From: Bacteroidota bacterium
GTDB lineage: Bacteria > Bacteroidota > Bacteroidia > Bacteroidales > Lentimicrobiaceae
NCBI GenBank assembly: GCA_009773515.1
Contig: WSXX01000016.1
Coordinates: forward strand, 1 to 64,000
Reading direction: 5' to 3'
Length of the DNA: 64,000 nucleotides
How positions within the stretch are numbered: the first letter of the stretch is position 1; every line of letters begins with the position of its first letter. This document shows, one piece after another, positions 36,537 to 44,742 of the stretch. Both the position numbers and the translations under genes were made by a program. The notes under the pieces are model-generated. The model was given only the letters and a program-made list of their open reading frames with translations. It did not search any database and had not been told where the DNA came from.

Positions 36537-37823
36537 ATGAACTATCAGCAGACCTTAGACTATCTGTTCAGCCAGTTGCCTATGTTTCAGCGCATTGGAG
36601 CTGCAGCTTACAAAGCCAATCTTGACAATACCATAGCGCTGGGACATCTCACCGGCAAACCGCATCTGCATCTGAAAACAATACATATTGCCGGAACCAA
36701 TGGCAAGGGCTCCGTTTCGCATATGCTTGCATCTATCATGCAAGAGAATAATCTGAAAACCGGTCTGTTCACTTCTCCTCATCTGAGCGATTTTCGCGAA
36801 AGAATCAAAATAAACGGAAAAATGATAGATAAGCAATTTATCGTTGATTTTGTTGAAGAGTATAAAGCCGGTTTTGAATTGATCAAACCATCATTCTTTG
36901 AAATGACATTTGCCCTTGCCATGAAATGGTTCTACTTCAATAAAGTAGATATTGCCATAATTGAAACCGGAATGGGCGGCAGGCTCGATTCAACAAATGT
37001 TATTACTCCGATTCTTTCCATCATTACAAACATAAGTTACGACCACACACAGTTTCTCGGAAATACAATTGAATCCATTGCATTCGAGAAAGCCGGGATT
37101 ATCAAACCAGAAGTGCCGGTTGTAATCGGTGAAACCCAGCCTGCCTCAGCGCCGGTTTTTATTGAAAAATCAAAACAGAATGATTCGCCGGTTATGTTTG
37201 CTGATCAGGAAGTAAAAGTACTGATCGATGGCAATCAGAGCGACCCATCAAAAATGGAGGTTACTGCGTTTGTCAGGAGTTCTGTTTTAAAATTGACAAG
37301 CCCGTTAACTGGTAATTATCAGGTTAAAAATATAGCTACAGTAATTGCTGCTATGCACAGCCTGAAAACTATTTACTCCGGCTTTTCAGGTTTTTCGATC
37401 AAAGAAGGGATCATGCATACTTTGGAAAATACCGGATTCAAAGGAAGATGGCAGGTAATAAACAACAATCCTCTTACAATTTGTGATATCGGACATAATG
37501 TTGATGGCATTTCGCAGATAGTTACCCAACTCAATAAAATGAGTTACAACAAACTTCATTTTGTGATTGGAGTTGTAAATGACAAAGATATCACCGGAAT
37601 ATTAAATCTGCTTCCCAGAGATGCCATATATTATTTCTGTAAAGCTGATATTCCCAGAGGTCTTGACCCTGAAAAGCTGAAAGATGCGGCGCTTGAGTCC
37701 GGACTCTACGGAAACGTATTTCCAACAGTATTGTCAGCAAAAAAAGCAGCTGAAGATGCTGCATTGGCAAATGACCTGATATTTATAGGAGGAAGTGCTT
37801 TTGTGGTTGCAGAGGTGGTTTAA
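36537..37823 (+). CDS. folC: Folylpolyglutamate / dihydrofolate synthase
   Basis: Cytoplasmic Mur-ligase-fold enzyme that adds glutamate to (dihydro)folate. The 428-residue protein has the P-loop GTNGKGSVSHML near residue 50, the YTSPHL-like FTSPHLSDFRERIKING segment, and ETGMGGRLDSTNV. In many bacteria the same protein also makes dihydrofolate from dihydropteroate. It follows tonB by about 100 nt, and its stop lies only 3 nt from the stop of the convergent ThiS-like gene. Confidence 0.92.
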   Translation: MNYQQTLDYLFSQLPMFQRIGAAAYKANLDNTIALGHLTGKPHLHLKTIHIAGTNGKGSVSHMLASIMQENNLKTGLFTSPHLSDFRERIKINGKMIDKQFIVDFVEEYKAGFELIKPSFFEMTFALAMKWFYFNKVDIAIIETGMGGRLDSTNVITPILSIITNISYDHTQFLGNTIESIAFEKAGIIKPEVPVVIGETQPASAPVFIEKSKQNDSPVMFADQEVKVLIDGNQSDPSKMEVTAFVRSSVLKLTSPLTGNYQVKNIATVIAAMHSLKTIYSGFSGFSIKEGIMHTLENTGFKGRWQVINNNPLTICDIGHNVDGISQIVTQLNKMSYNKLHFVIGVVNDKDITGILNLLPRDAIYYFCKADIPRGLDPEKLKDAALESGLYGNVFPTVLSAKKAAEDAALANDLIFIGGSAFVVAEVV

Positions 37824-37826
37824 TGA

Positions 37827-38030
37827 TTAACCGCCTGTAATCAGGTGAAGAACCATAACATCATCTCCATCTTTTACTGTAGCACTATCAAAATCGCGAC
37901 GGCGAACCAATTCCCCGTTAACTTTAACGACAAGCATTTTAAAGGTAAAATTCTTGACAGCAAGTAACTCATTGATGGTGAGTTGATCAGCTTCAAGAGA
38001 TTCATTTCTGTTATTTAAAATTATTTCCAT
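37827..38030 (-). CDS. ThiS/MoaD-like sulfur-carrier protein
   Basis: A 67-residue beta-grasp sulfur carrier ending in the diagnostic Gly-Gly (HLITGG), whose C terminus is adenylated and thiocarboxylated by an E1-like partner. It could serve thiazole synthesis (ThiS) or pyranopterin dithiolene synthesis (MoaD). Sequence alone looks ThiS-like (short, MEIILNNRN start). No thiG, thiH or thiC is in the window, and the nearest functional gene on the other side is a tungsten-type aldehyde oxidoreductase. It follows the E1-like gene by 11 nt in the same unit. Confidence 0.85.
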   Translation of the reverse strand: MEIILNNRNESLEADQLTINELLAVKNFTFKMLVVKVNGELVRRRDFDSATVKDGDDVMVLHLITGG

Positions 38031-38041
38031 CGTATCTGAGA

Positions 38042-38641
38042 TTAATTTGATGGCCTGAAGTCTTTGAGCAGGATTTCGAGAACTTCGTTGGCTTGCATAT
38101 TGGCAACCATTCCAACCCGGGGAGCTAGCACCGGTAATTCATCTGAAACCTCCGAAACTTCATCACCACAGATAAAAAGATTGCCGGAATTCCTGGCTCC
38201 GATTATGGTAGATTTTCCCCAGCCGGCCATTCCAACTCCAACAACCAAAGGTTTAGGCTGCATCTTTGTAAGAACCGTTTCAATAATCATCTGCTTCATT
38301 TCAGCCTTGTCGAAAGCCTCAACAATAACGTTGCATCCTGAAAACAATTCTATTACATCGGATACGCATAGCTTCATATCAAATGCCTTCACGACAACAT
38401 CAGGATTTATACGCTGAATATTGTCGCGCAAAGCATGTACCTTCAGCCGTCCGATCTGATCATGAAAATAATACTGACGATTGAGATTCTGCTCTGTTAC
38501 TATGTCAAAATCAGCAATAATCAGCCTTCCAATTCCAACCCTGGCCAGCGCTACAGCACAATTGGAGCCAAGACCACCACAGCCGGCAATACCGACAGTA
38601 AACTGTTTTAAATAATTACTTATCTGTTCAGGAAGGGTCAT
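38042..38641 (-). CDS. ThiF/MoeB-like E1 adenylyltransferase (short form)
   Basis: A 199-residue E1-like enzyme that should adenylate the C-terminal Gly of the adjacent ThiS/MoaD-like carrier. The nucleotide-binding GIAGCGGLGSN, the catalytic RQYYF region (EQNLNRQYYFHDQIG) and the DNI helix are visible. It is shorter than MoeB/ThiF of E. coli (about 250) and lacks the C-terminal zinc-binding cysteines, resembling the short ThiF subgroup. ATG 38641 is preferred over a TTG two codons upstream. Divergent from the AOR gene with a 246-nt gap; a minus-strand TATATTTG at 38692-38685 may be its -7 box. Confidence 0.85.
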   Translation of the reverse strand: MTLPEQISNYLKQFTVGIAGCGGLGSNCAVALARVGIGRLIIADFDIVTEQNLNRQYYFHDQIGRLKVHALRDNIQRINPDVVVKAFDMKLCVSDVIELFSGCNVIVEAFDKAEMKQMIIETVLTKMQPKPLVVGVGMAGWGKSTIIGARNSGNLFICGDEVSEVSDELPVLAPRVGMVANMQANEVLEILLKDFRPSN

Positions 38642-38819
38642 AAACAAAATCAGATCATTAACATTTTTAATCGAAGACCTTGTGCAAATATAGAAAAATT
38701 GAACAAAGCTTAATCCTCAGCCATTATTAATATGCAGAAAACCTGAAAATATAATTCTTATCAGCAGTGTCAAACGTTATGAAACCCTCTGCATATCGCT
38801 ATTTTTCAATCATTAACGG

Positions 38820-38848
38820 TTTGAGATTGCTAAATCTTTGTACATTTG
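38820..38848 (+). promoter_or_regulatory. Promoter of the aldehyde ferredoxin oxidoreductase gene
   Basis: TTTG (38820-38823), 17 nt, TACATTTG (38841-38848), an 8/8 -7 match, about 40 nt before the ATG at 38888. Confidence 0.55.
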
Positions 38849-38887
38849 TGAACTGATTAACAACAACACTCAAATCAAATAATTAAT

Positions 38888-41041
38888 ATGAATCCTACAG
38901 TTTTGAAAAACTCACTTCGCTTACTCAAGGAATTTAAGTATTCCTGGTCAGCCATTGAAAAGGGCTACAACAACAGGACAGTTTATGTGAATGTTGGCGA
39001 CCTGACCATTCTTGAAAAACCCGTACCTCCGCAGATGAAAGAAAAATTCATTGGTGGCAAAGGTTTCGGATTGAGACTGCTATGGGATGCAACAACCCCA
39101 ACCACAAAATGGAACGATCCTGAAAATGAAATCGTTATTGGTATGGGCCCGATTTGTGGAATCACACAATACTCAGGTACCGGTAAATCGCTGGTTGTTA
39201 CCATTTCACCTCAAACCGATATTGTTATCGACAGTAATGTAGGAGGATATTTTGGTCCTTTCCTCAAGTTCTGTGGATTTGATGCTCTCGAACTTCAGGG
39301 AAAAAGCGAGAAAGATGTTGTTGTGGTTTTTGATGAAGCCCGTGAAGTAGTTGAAATCTACGAAACCATTGACCTACCTTCTGATAGTCACCTGCTGGCA
39401 GAAACCCTCACAGAGATGTTTGCAGATGAAGACAGTGGACGCAAAAATGTTTCTGTTGTTTCGGCTGGTACTGCAGCAGATAACTCATTGATCGGTATGC
39501 TGAACTTCAGTTTCTTCGACTCAAAACGTAAAGTTACCCGATTGAAACAAGCTGGCCGTGGGGGAATCGGAACTGTTTTCCGCGACAAAGGCATCAGGGC
39601 TCTGGTTGCAAAATCAAAAGGTGTTAAAGGCAATCTGAACAATGTAGTTGAGCTTGAAGTGATTATGGAGCGTGGACGTAAGTTTAACCGCGAAATGCGC
39701 GAACTTGACGATAGCCAGGCTGAAATGCGCACAAAAGGTACAGCTCACCTTACCAACGTAATGAACGATTACGACCTGCTGCCAACCAATAACTTCAAAT
39801 TTGGCAATCATCCCGACGCAGCGAAAATCCATTCGAATATCTATAAAGAGAGATTCACCCAGGGAGTTCCCGATGGATGCTGGATAGGATGTAATATGTC
39901 ATGCGCCAAAGGCGTTGACAATTATGAACTTCGTACCGGACCCTACAAAGGATCAAAAGTTATTGTTGACGGGCCAGAATATGAAACAGCAGCTTCTTTG
40001 GGCTCCTGCGCCGGAATTTTCAATCCCGATTTTACAATTGAAGCCAACTTCTATTGCGATACATATGGCGTTTGCACCATTTCATGGGGAACCATTCTCG
40101 GGTTTGTAATGGAATGCTACGAAGCAGGCATACTGAACGATGAACGCACTGGCGGAATGAAACTCAATTTCGGAAACGCTGATGAAGCCATGGAACTTCT
40201 GCACCAGCTTTCGAGAGGTGAAGGATTCGGTAAAATCGCCGGAATGGGTGTTCGCAAAATGAAAGAAATGTTTATTGAAAAGGGCTGGGGCGATCCTCAA
40301 TTCCTGCAGGATATAGGCATGGAAAACAAAGGCCTTGAGTATTCTCAATACATTTCAAAGGAATCGCTTGCTCAGCAGGGTGGTTATGCGATGACCAACA
40401 AAGGTCCTCAGCACGATGAAGCATGGCTTATTTTCATGGACATGGTGAATAACCAGATTCCAACATTTGAGAAAAAGGCAGAAGCACTTCACTATTTCCC
40501 GATGTTCCGCACATGGTTTGGACTTCAGGGACTATGTAAACTTCCGTGGAACGATGTGGAGCCTGAAAGCAATGCATTAAGCGATGAGCCTGCCAAAGTT
40601 CCGGAGCATGTTGACAATTATGTAGCCATTTACAATGCGGTTACAGGAAGCAACATTGACAAACACGATATAATCCGTCAATCGGAAAGGGTATATAACT
40701 TCCAGCGTATTTTTAACATTCGCCGTGGTTATGGACTACGTTTGCATGATGCACAGCCTTATCGCGCTGCCGGCCCTGTAACTGCTGAAGAATACCTTTC
40801 ACGTCAGGAACGTTATGACAAGCAATTGGTTGAACTTCAAGGTCTGGATCCTGAAAAAATGACACTTGAGGAAAAAATGGCTGCAACCCGCAGATACCGC
40901 GAAGACCGCTATGAGCAACTGCTTGATGCTGTTTACTTCAGAAGAGGATGGACTAAAAATGGCGTTCCAACCATTGAACATCTTCAAAAACTGGGTATGG
41001 ATTTGCCTGAATTGCTTGAAGTTGTAACTCCGCTTCAGTAA
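38888..41041 (+). CDS. Tungsten-type aldehyde ferredoxin oxidoreductase (AOR family)
   Basis: AOR-family enzymes oxidise aldehydes to acids (or the reverse) with a tungsten- or molybdenum-bis-pyranopterin and one [4Fe-4S] cluster, passing electrons to ferredoxin. This 717-residue protein shows the N-terminal domain (GGKGFGLRLLWDATTP, GPICGITQYSGTGKS, SNVGGYFGPFLKFCGFDALELQG) and GRGGIGTVFRDKGIRALV. Cluster-type cysteines are C331, C335 and C339 in GCWIGCNMSCAKG, with a likely fourth at C550 (GLCKLPW). The first spacing is CX3C, not the CX2C of Pyrococcus AOR. It is about 100 residues longer than the archaeal enzymes. No electron-transfer subunit is adjacent. Monocistronic, with its own promoter and terminator; ThiS/ThiF-like genes are divergent. 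The substrate is unknown. Confidence 0.9.
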   Translation: MNPTVLKNSLRLLKEFKYSWSAIEKGYNNRTVYVNVGDLTILEKPVPPQMKEKFIGGKGFGLRLLWDATTPTTKWNDPENEIVIGMGPICGITQYSGTGKSLVVTISPQTDIVIDSNVGGYFGPFLKFCGFDALELQGKSEKDVVVVFDEAREVVEIYETIDLPSDSHLLAETLTEMFADEDSGRKNVSVVSAGTAADNSLIGMLNFSFFDSKRKVTRLKQAGRGGIGTVFRDKGIRALVAKSKGVKGNLNNVVELEVIMERGRKFNREMRELDDSQAEMRTKGTAHLTNVMNDYDLLPTNNFKFGNHPDAAKIHSNIYKERFTQGVPDGCWIGCNMSCAKGVDNYELRTGPYKGSKVIVDGPEYETAASLGSCAGIFNPDFTIEANFYCDTYGVCTISWGTILGFVMECYEAGILNDERTGGMKLNFGNADEAMELLHQLSRGEGFGKIAGMGVRKMKEMFIEKGWGDPQFLQDIGMENKGLEYSQYISKESLAQQGGYAMTNKGPQHDEAWLIFMDMVNNQIPTFEKKAEALHYFPMFRTWFGLQGLCKLPWNDVEPESNALSDEPAKVPEHVDNYVAIYNAVTGSNIDKHDIIRQSERVYNFQRIFNIRRGYGLRLHDAQPYRAAGPVTAEEYLSRQERYDKQLVELQGLDPEKMTLEEKMAATRRYREDRYEQLLDAVYFRRGWTKNGVPTIEHLQKLGMDLPELLEVVTPLQ

Positions 41042-41057
41042 CATTGAATCGCAATAA

Positions 41058-41093
41058 ACAAAAAGCTCCGTTAATGACGGAGCTTTTTGTTTT
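41058..41093 (+). terminator. Terminator of the AOR gene, possibly bidirectional
   Basis: Perfect 13-bp stem (41058-41070 with 41078-41090, core AAAAAGCTCCG/CGGAGCTTTTT) and 7-nt loop. The stem carries an A-run on one side and a T-run on the other, so it can also serve the convergent ATP-grasp gene ending at 41102. Confidence 0.85.
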
Positions 41094-41101
41094 ATGAAAC
41101 T

Positions 41102-42184
41102 TTATTTTTGATCTTCAACTTCCTTCTTCATCTCCTGAAAAACAGGACTTTTTCCAATTCCTTTCTGACCAATATCGGGCGACATCATTCCGGGAAACTC
41201 ATTTCCTTCAATTAATACAGGCCCTTGCGGAGTAATGGCGACATCCCAGCCAATAACTTTAACCTGAGGGATTAACTGACTGGCAGCAATTACCAGTTCA
41301 GTAGTTTCCTTAAAAAAAGGAAGTTCATAACCTTCAAACCTGATTTTTGATCCCGGATGTTCAAGATAAGTGCGGGCGCGACCATTGGTGAAATCAGAAA
41401 CAGCTTCACGCCGCAGCTTACCTGTACAGAAATTTATTCCGACATATGCTCCACCTTTTGAGACATTATCGAGATATGCATCAGAAAAACCAAGCCTTAG
41501 CATTCCTGACATTATGCGGCTTACATTCTCTTTATTGGTGAAAGTTTCAATCCTCATGGTATTTACACAATGAGGATTTAAACGGCTAAGGGCTTCATGC
41601 TGAATAACTTCTTCCTGAAATATAAATGAAGAATCCAGTACAATTTTAAAGATTTTATTTAATTCTTCACGGTTATTCTGAAGAGAAGAATATGATACTT
41701 TGTATATGTGCTTTCCACCTCCTGTACCAGCTTCTTTTTTGATAAAAATATTTTCGGAGTGTTTTGAACCGGCTGAAATTTCCTTCACAAAATCAAGAAA
41801 TTCGTCAGGTGTATTGATCTGTATGAAATCTCCTCCTGCAAAAAACAAGGAATTTACATTGTGAGCATAGGTATTGGTAACCGGAAGATTATGTTTTCTA
41901 AAAAACAACTCGAACAAGTATTTATCATCGAGAATTGTGTTATAACGGGGATCGTTGAGGGTCCAGCATTTATCGCGCAATTTATGAGTCATCACGTAAT
42001 CATTAAAATTTGAGACCCCTTTGCGGTAAAGAAACTTTGAAAAGTACTGCTCAGCAATATCAGGCCTGGTCAGAATAAATCTGCCATATTCTGATATGAT
42101 CCTGGGAATACTTTTACGATAAGGGTCATGAAGTATAATTGTAAAAAAATCCATAACCTTGGCGGGAAGTTTTCGTTTACTCAT
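41102..42184 (-). CDS. Sugar-transfer-associated ATP-grasp protein, copy A
   Basis: A 360-residue protein of the ATP-grasp superfamily, of the type named sugar-transfer-associated. ATP-grasp enzymes join a carboxylate to an amine, hydroxyl or thiol through an acyl phosphate. Visible segments are FIKKEAGTGGGKHIYK (phosphate-binding loop), LNPHCVNTMRIETF and KVIGWDVAITPQGPVLIEGN, with the Asp/Glu/Asn metal ligands. It is one of three tandem paralogues, closest by eye to copy C. The substrate is unknown. It begins 139 nt after copy B. Confidence 0.8.
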   Translation of the reverse strand: MSKRKLPAKVMDFFTIILHDPYRKSIPRIISEYGRFILTRPDIAEQYFSKFLYRKGVSNFNDYVMTHKLRDKCWTLNDPRYNTILDDKYLFELFFRKHNLPVTNTYAHNVNSLFFAGGDFIQINTPDEFLDFVKEISAGSKHSENIFIKKEAGTGGGKHIYKVSYSSLQNNREELNKIFKIVLDSSFIFQEEVIQHEALSRLNPHCVNTMRIETFTNKENVSRIMSGMLRLGFSDAYLDNVSKGGAYVGINFCTGKLRREAVSDFTNGRARTYLEHPGSKIRFEGYELPFFKETTELVIAASQLIPQVKVIGWDVAITPQGPVLIEGNEFPGMMSPDIGQKGIGKSPVFQEMKKEVEDQK

Positions 42185-42323
42185 GGCTCTATATGGTTTA
42201 TAAACAGCGTTAAAATTAAAATAAATAGGAAATTAAACCAAATATTCAGAATTATTTAACAAAAAGAAAATGTTATAATCAAGGTGACAGATTCATTATT
42301 TGCAAGCTCTAATGAATGTAAAT

Positions 42324-43409
42324 TTAGCTTTCCGTGATCATCGCTTCACTATACATTTCAGAAAATACCGGATTATTTCTGAACCCCTTTTGACCGATTT
42401 CAGAAAAATGTAATCCAGGATGTCCGTTACCCTCAATGATTACTGGTCCATCCGGCAAGAAAGCAACATCCCAACCAATAATTTTAACTTGTGGTATTTT
42501 TTGAGCAGCATCAATTACCAAACGTTCAGCCTCTTCATAAAAAGGAAGCTTAAACCCCTCAAACAGTTGGTTAGTTAAAGGATGGTTTTTGTATGTGCGA
42601 CCTTTCCCATGTGTAAAGTCGGAATAACCTTCACAATTAAGTATTCCCTCTCCTGGTTTGATTGCCACATAAACTCCGCCACTTGAAACATTATCTACAA
42701 TGCCATTTCCAAGACCCAATCTGAGAAATCCTGATAGAATTTTGGTTTCTGACTTGTTATTGGTAAAAGTATCCAGACGTAATGTGTTAATACAAGTAGG
42801 ATTTAGTTTATTCAGATCGTTGTGTTGAATAAGTATTTCCTGAAAAATGTATTCTGAAGAAATCAGATTTTTATAAACCGATTCAAAATTACTATTGGTG
42901 TTGAGTATCTGTTCGGCACTGATCATGAAAGTATTTTTCCCGCCGCACGAGTCACAATTCTTTTTGATAAAGATGCCATTCCCATTTACAGATTCTTTCA
43001 TAATTTTTTGTAGAAAATCTCTGAACTCACCAGCTGAATTTAACTGCAGAAAATCGGTCCCGGAAATAAAAATGGTACCGAAGTTTTGAGCCAGGCTTTT
43101 CACAACCCGAATATTATTTTTAACAAAGAAAAGTTCTGACAATTTCTTGTTTTTAAGTATTAAAGAATAGTCTTTATTATTGAGGTCCCAGCATTTAGCT
43201 GTGATTTTTCTGGTAACTATATAATCGTTAGGATTAAGTGCACTCTTACGATAAAGATACTTGGAAAAATATTGTTCAGCCAAAGCCTGGTCAGTAAGGC
43301 AATATTTAGAAAACTCAAAGAGTATTTTTGGCAAACTCTTTCTCTGCTTATCTTTAAGAATAATTTTAAAAAAATCTTTTGCTCTTGGCAATAATTTTCG
43401 CCGCATCAT
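42324..43409 (-). CDS. Sugar-transfer-associated ATP-grasp protein, copy B
   Basis: A 361-residue paralogue, the most diverged of the three. It keeps FIKKNCDSCGGKNTF (loop with an extra Cys pair), LNPTCINTLRLDTF and KIIGWDVAFLPDGPVIIEGN. Its glycine-rich loop reads CDSCGGKN where copies A and C have AGTGGGKH and AGSGGGKN, so it may differ in nucleotide handling. The frame extends to TTG 43448, but ATG 43409 (MMRRKLLPRAKDFF) aligns exactly with the starts of copies A and C. A minus-strand TAACTTTG at 43501-43494 may be its -7 element. Confidence 0.78.
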   Translation of the reverse strand: MMRRKLLPRAKDFFKIILKDKQRKSLPKILFEFSKYCLTDQALAEQYFSKYLYRKSALNPNDYIVTRKITAKCWDLNNKDYSLILKNKKLSELFFVKNNIRVVKSLAQNFGTIFISGTDFLQLNSAGEFRDFLQKIMKESVNGNGIFIKKNCDSCGGKNTFMISAEQILNTNSNFESVYKNLISSEYIFQEILIQHNDLNKLNPTCINTLRLDTFTNNKSETKILSGFLRLGLGNGIVDNVSSGGVYVAIKPGEGILNCEGYSDFTHGKGRTYKNHPLTNQLFEGFKLPFYEEAERLVIDAAQKIPQVKIIGWDVAFLPDGPVIIEGNGHPGLHFSEIGQKGFRNNPVFSEMYSEAMITES

Positions 43410-43493
43410 AGGTACTGATATTTTGCTACACCATAGTAATAAGTGCAACCGGGTGAATATTTGTTAGTTGTTTAAATATCAATAGTTGAGTAT

Positions 43494-43501
43494 CAAAGTT
43501 A
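43494..43501 (-). promoter_or_regulatory. -7 element upstream of ATP-grasp copy B
   Basis: TAACTTTG on the minus strand, 8/8 with TAnnTTTG, about 85 nt before the ATG at 43409. No good -33 box at the usual distance. Confidence 0.35.
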
Positions 43502-43639
43502 AATCTTTTTTTGATCTTTTATTCGGTTTATTTTCAAGTTTTTTATTTTATTGATTACTTTTTTCTATTCACAAAAATTGTAAAAATTATTTTCAGCTAA
43601 AAATTTATTGGATTTCAAAATAAAACAACATGCTGTCAA

Positions 43640-44722
43640 TCATTGGCATGATAAAGCTTCTTTATACATTTCCATAAAAACAGGATTTTTGCGCAATCCG
43701 TTTTGTGTGATATCTTCAAAAACCAGGCTTGGGAGTTCATTTCCTTCCACCATGACTGGCCCATTCGGTGTTAATGCAACATCCCATCCTACAATTTTTA
43801 CCTGAGGAAATAACGCTGCTGCGCCAATAACCAGATCAACAGTTTCTGCAAAGAAAGGAATCTTAAACCCATCAAATTCCATATTATTTACCGGGTGGCG
43901 AAAATAGGTTTTTGCCCTTCCGTTGGTAAAGTCAGAAAACGCTTCTTTTTTTAAAACCCCATTTTCAAAATCAATTCCCACATAAACTCCACCACTGGAA
44001 GTATTGTCAACATAACTATCATTAAGACCAATTCTGAAAACGCCCCCCATAATTCTGCTTCCGTTGGCTTGATTGGTATAGGATACAATACGCATTGTAT
44101 TCACACAGTGAGGGTTCAGCCTGTTGATCTCTTCATGCTGAACAATTGCTTCCTGAAATATATACCCATCAGCAATTACATGATGATATAGCTTCTCCAC
44201 CAGAAGTTTGTCTGTCTGTAAATCCTTCAGGCTTATCCTGAAAATGTTTTTTCCGCCACCGGAGCCTGCAGTTTTCTTTACAAAAATCGTCTTATCATTA
44301 CTCGCATAAGCAAAAACCCGCATTAGAAACTTACGGAATTCACCTTCGTTATTGATCTGTTCAAAACTACCCTCAATAAAAAAAAGTGAGTTGATATTAT
44401 ATGCAAAACTATTGACGACACTAAGATTATGATTTCTTAAAAAGATTTCGAACAGGTACTTATTATCAAAAATAGAATTATAATGAGGGTCGTTCATTTT
44501 CCAGAAAATATTCTGAAGTTTATGGGTTACCATATAATCATCATAATTATCAATACCTTTTCGGTAAAGGAACTTTGCAAAATACTGTTCAGCAACAGCT
44601 GGTTTTGTCAGGCTATGTTTTAAAAAATCCCAAAGAATAACAGGTATGCTTTTTCTCTGGGGATCTTTGAGTACAATTGCAAAAAAATCTTTAGCCTTTG
44701 CAGTTATTCTTCTTTTACTCAT
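43640..44722 (-). CDS. Sugar-transfer-associated ATP-grasp protein, copy C
   Basis: A 360-residue paralogue with the same N terminus as copy A (MSKRRITAKAKDFF versus MSKRKLPAKVMDFF). Motifs: FVKKTAGSGGGKNIFR, LNPHCVNTMRIVSY, GGVYVGIDFENG and KIVGWDVALTPNGPVMVEGN. It starts 20 nt after the end of the pruA copy upstream, so it probably shares that transcript. This is a physical link between a glutamate-producing dehydrogenase and the ligase array, not proof of a functional one. Confidence 0.8.
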   Translation of the reverse strand: MSKRRITAKAKDFFAIVLKDPQRKSIPVILWDFLKHSLTKPAVAEQYFAKFLYRKGIDNYDDYMVTHKLQNIFWKMNDPHYNSIFDNKYLFEIFLRNHNLSVVNSFAYNINSLFFIEGSFEQINNEGEFRKFLMRVFAYASNDKTIFVKKTAGSGGGKNIFRISLKDLQTDKLLVEKLYHHVIADGYIFQEAIVQHEEINRLNPHCVNTMRIVSYTNQANGSRIMGGVFRIGLNDSYVDNTSSGGVYVGIDFENGVLKKEAFSDFTNGRAKTYFRHPVNNMEFDGFKIPFFAETVDLVIGAAALFPQVKIVGWDVALTPNGPVMVEGNELPSLVFEDITQNGLRKNPVFMEMYKEALSCQ

Positions 44723-44742
44723 AAAAATTATATTCTTCTAAA

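Noticed and set aside
38791-38798. CATATCG upstream of the AOR gene as a shared ModE operator
   Set aside because: The heptamer also occurs several times inside coding genes (for example near 16990, 20227 and 34927), about as often as chance would give, so it carries little weight here.
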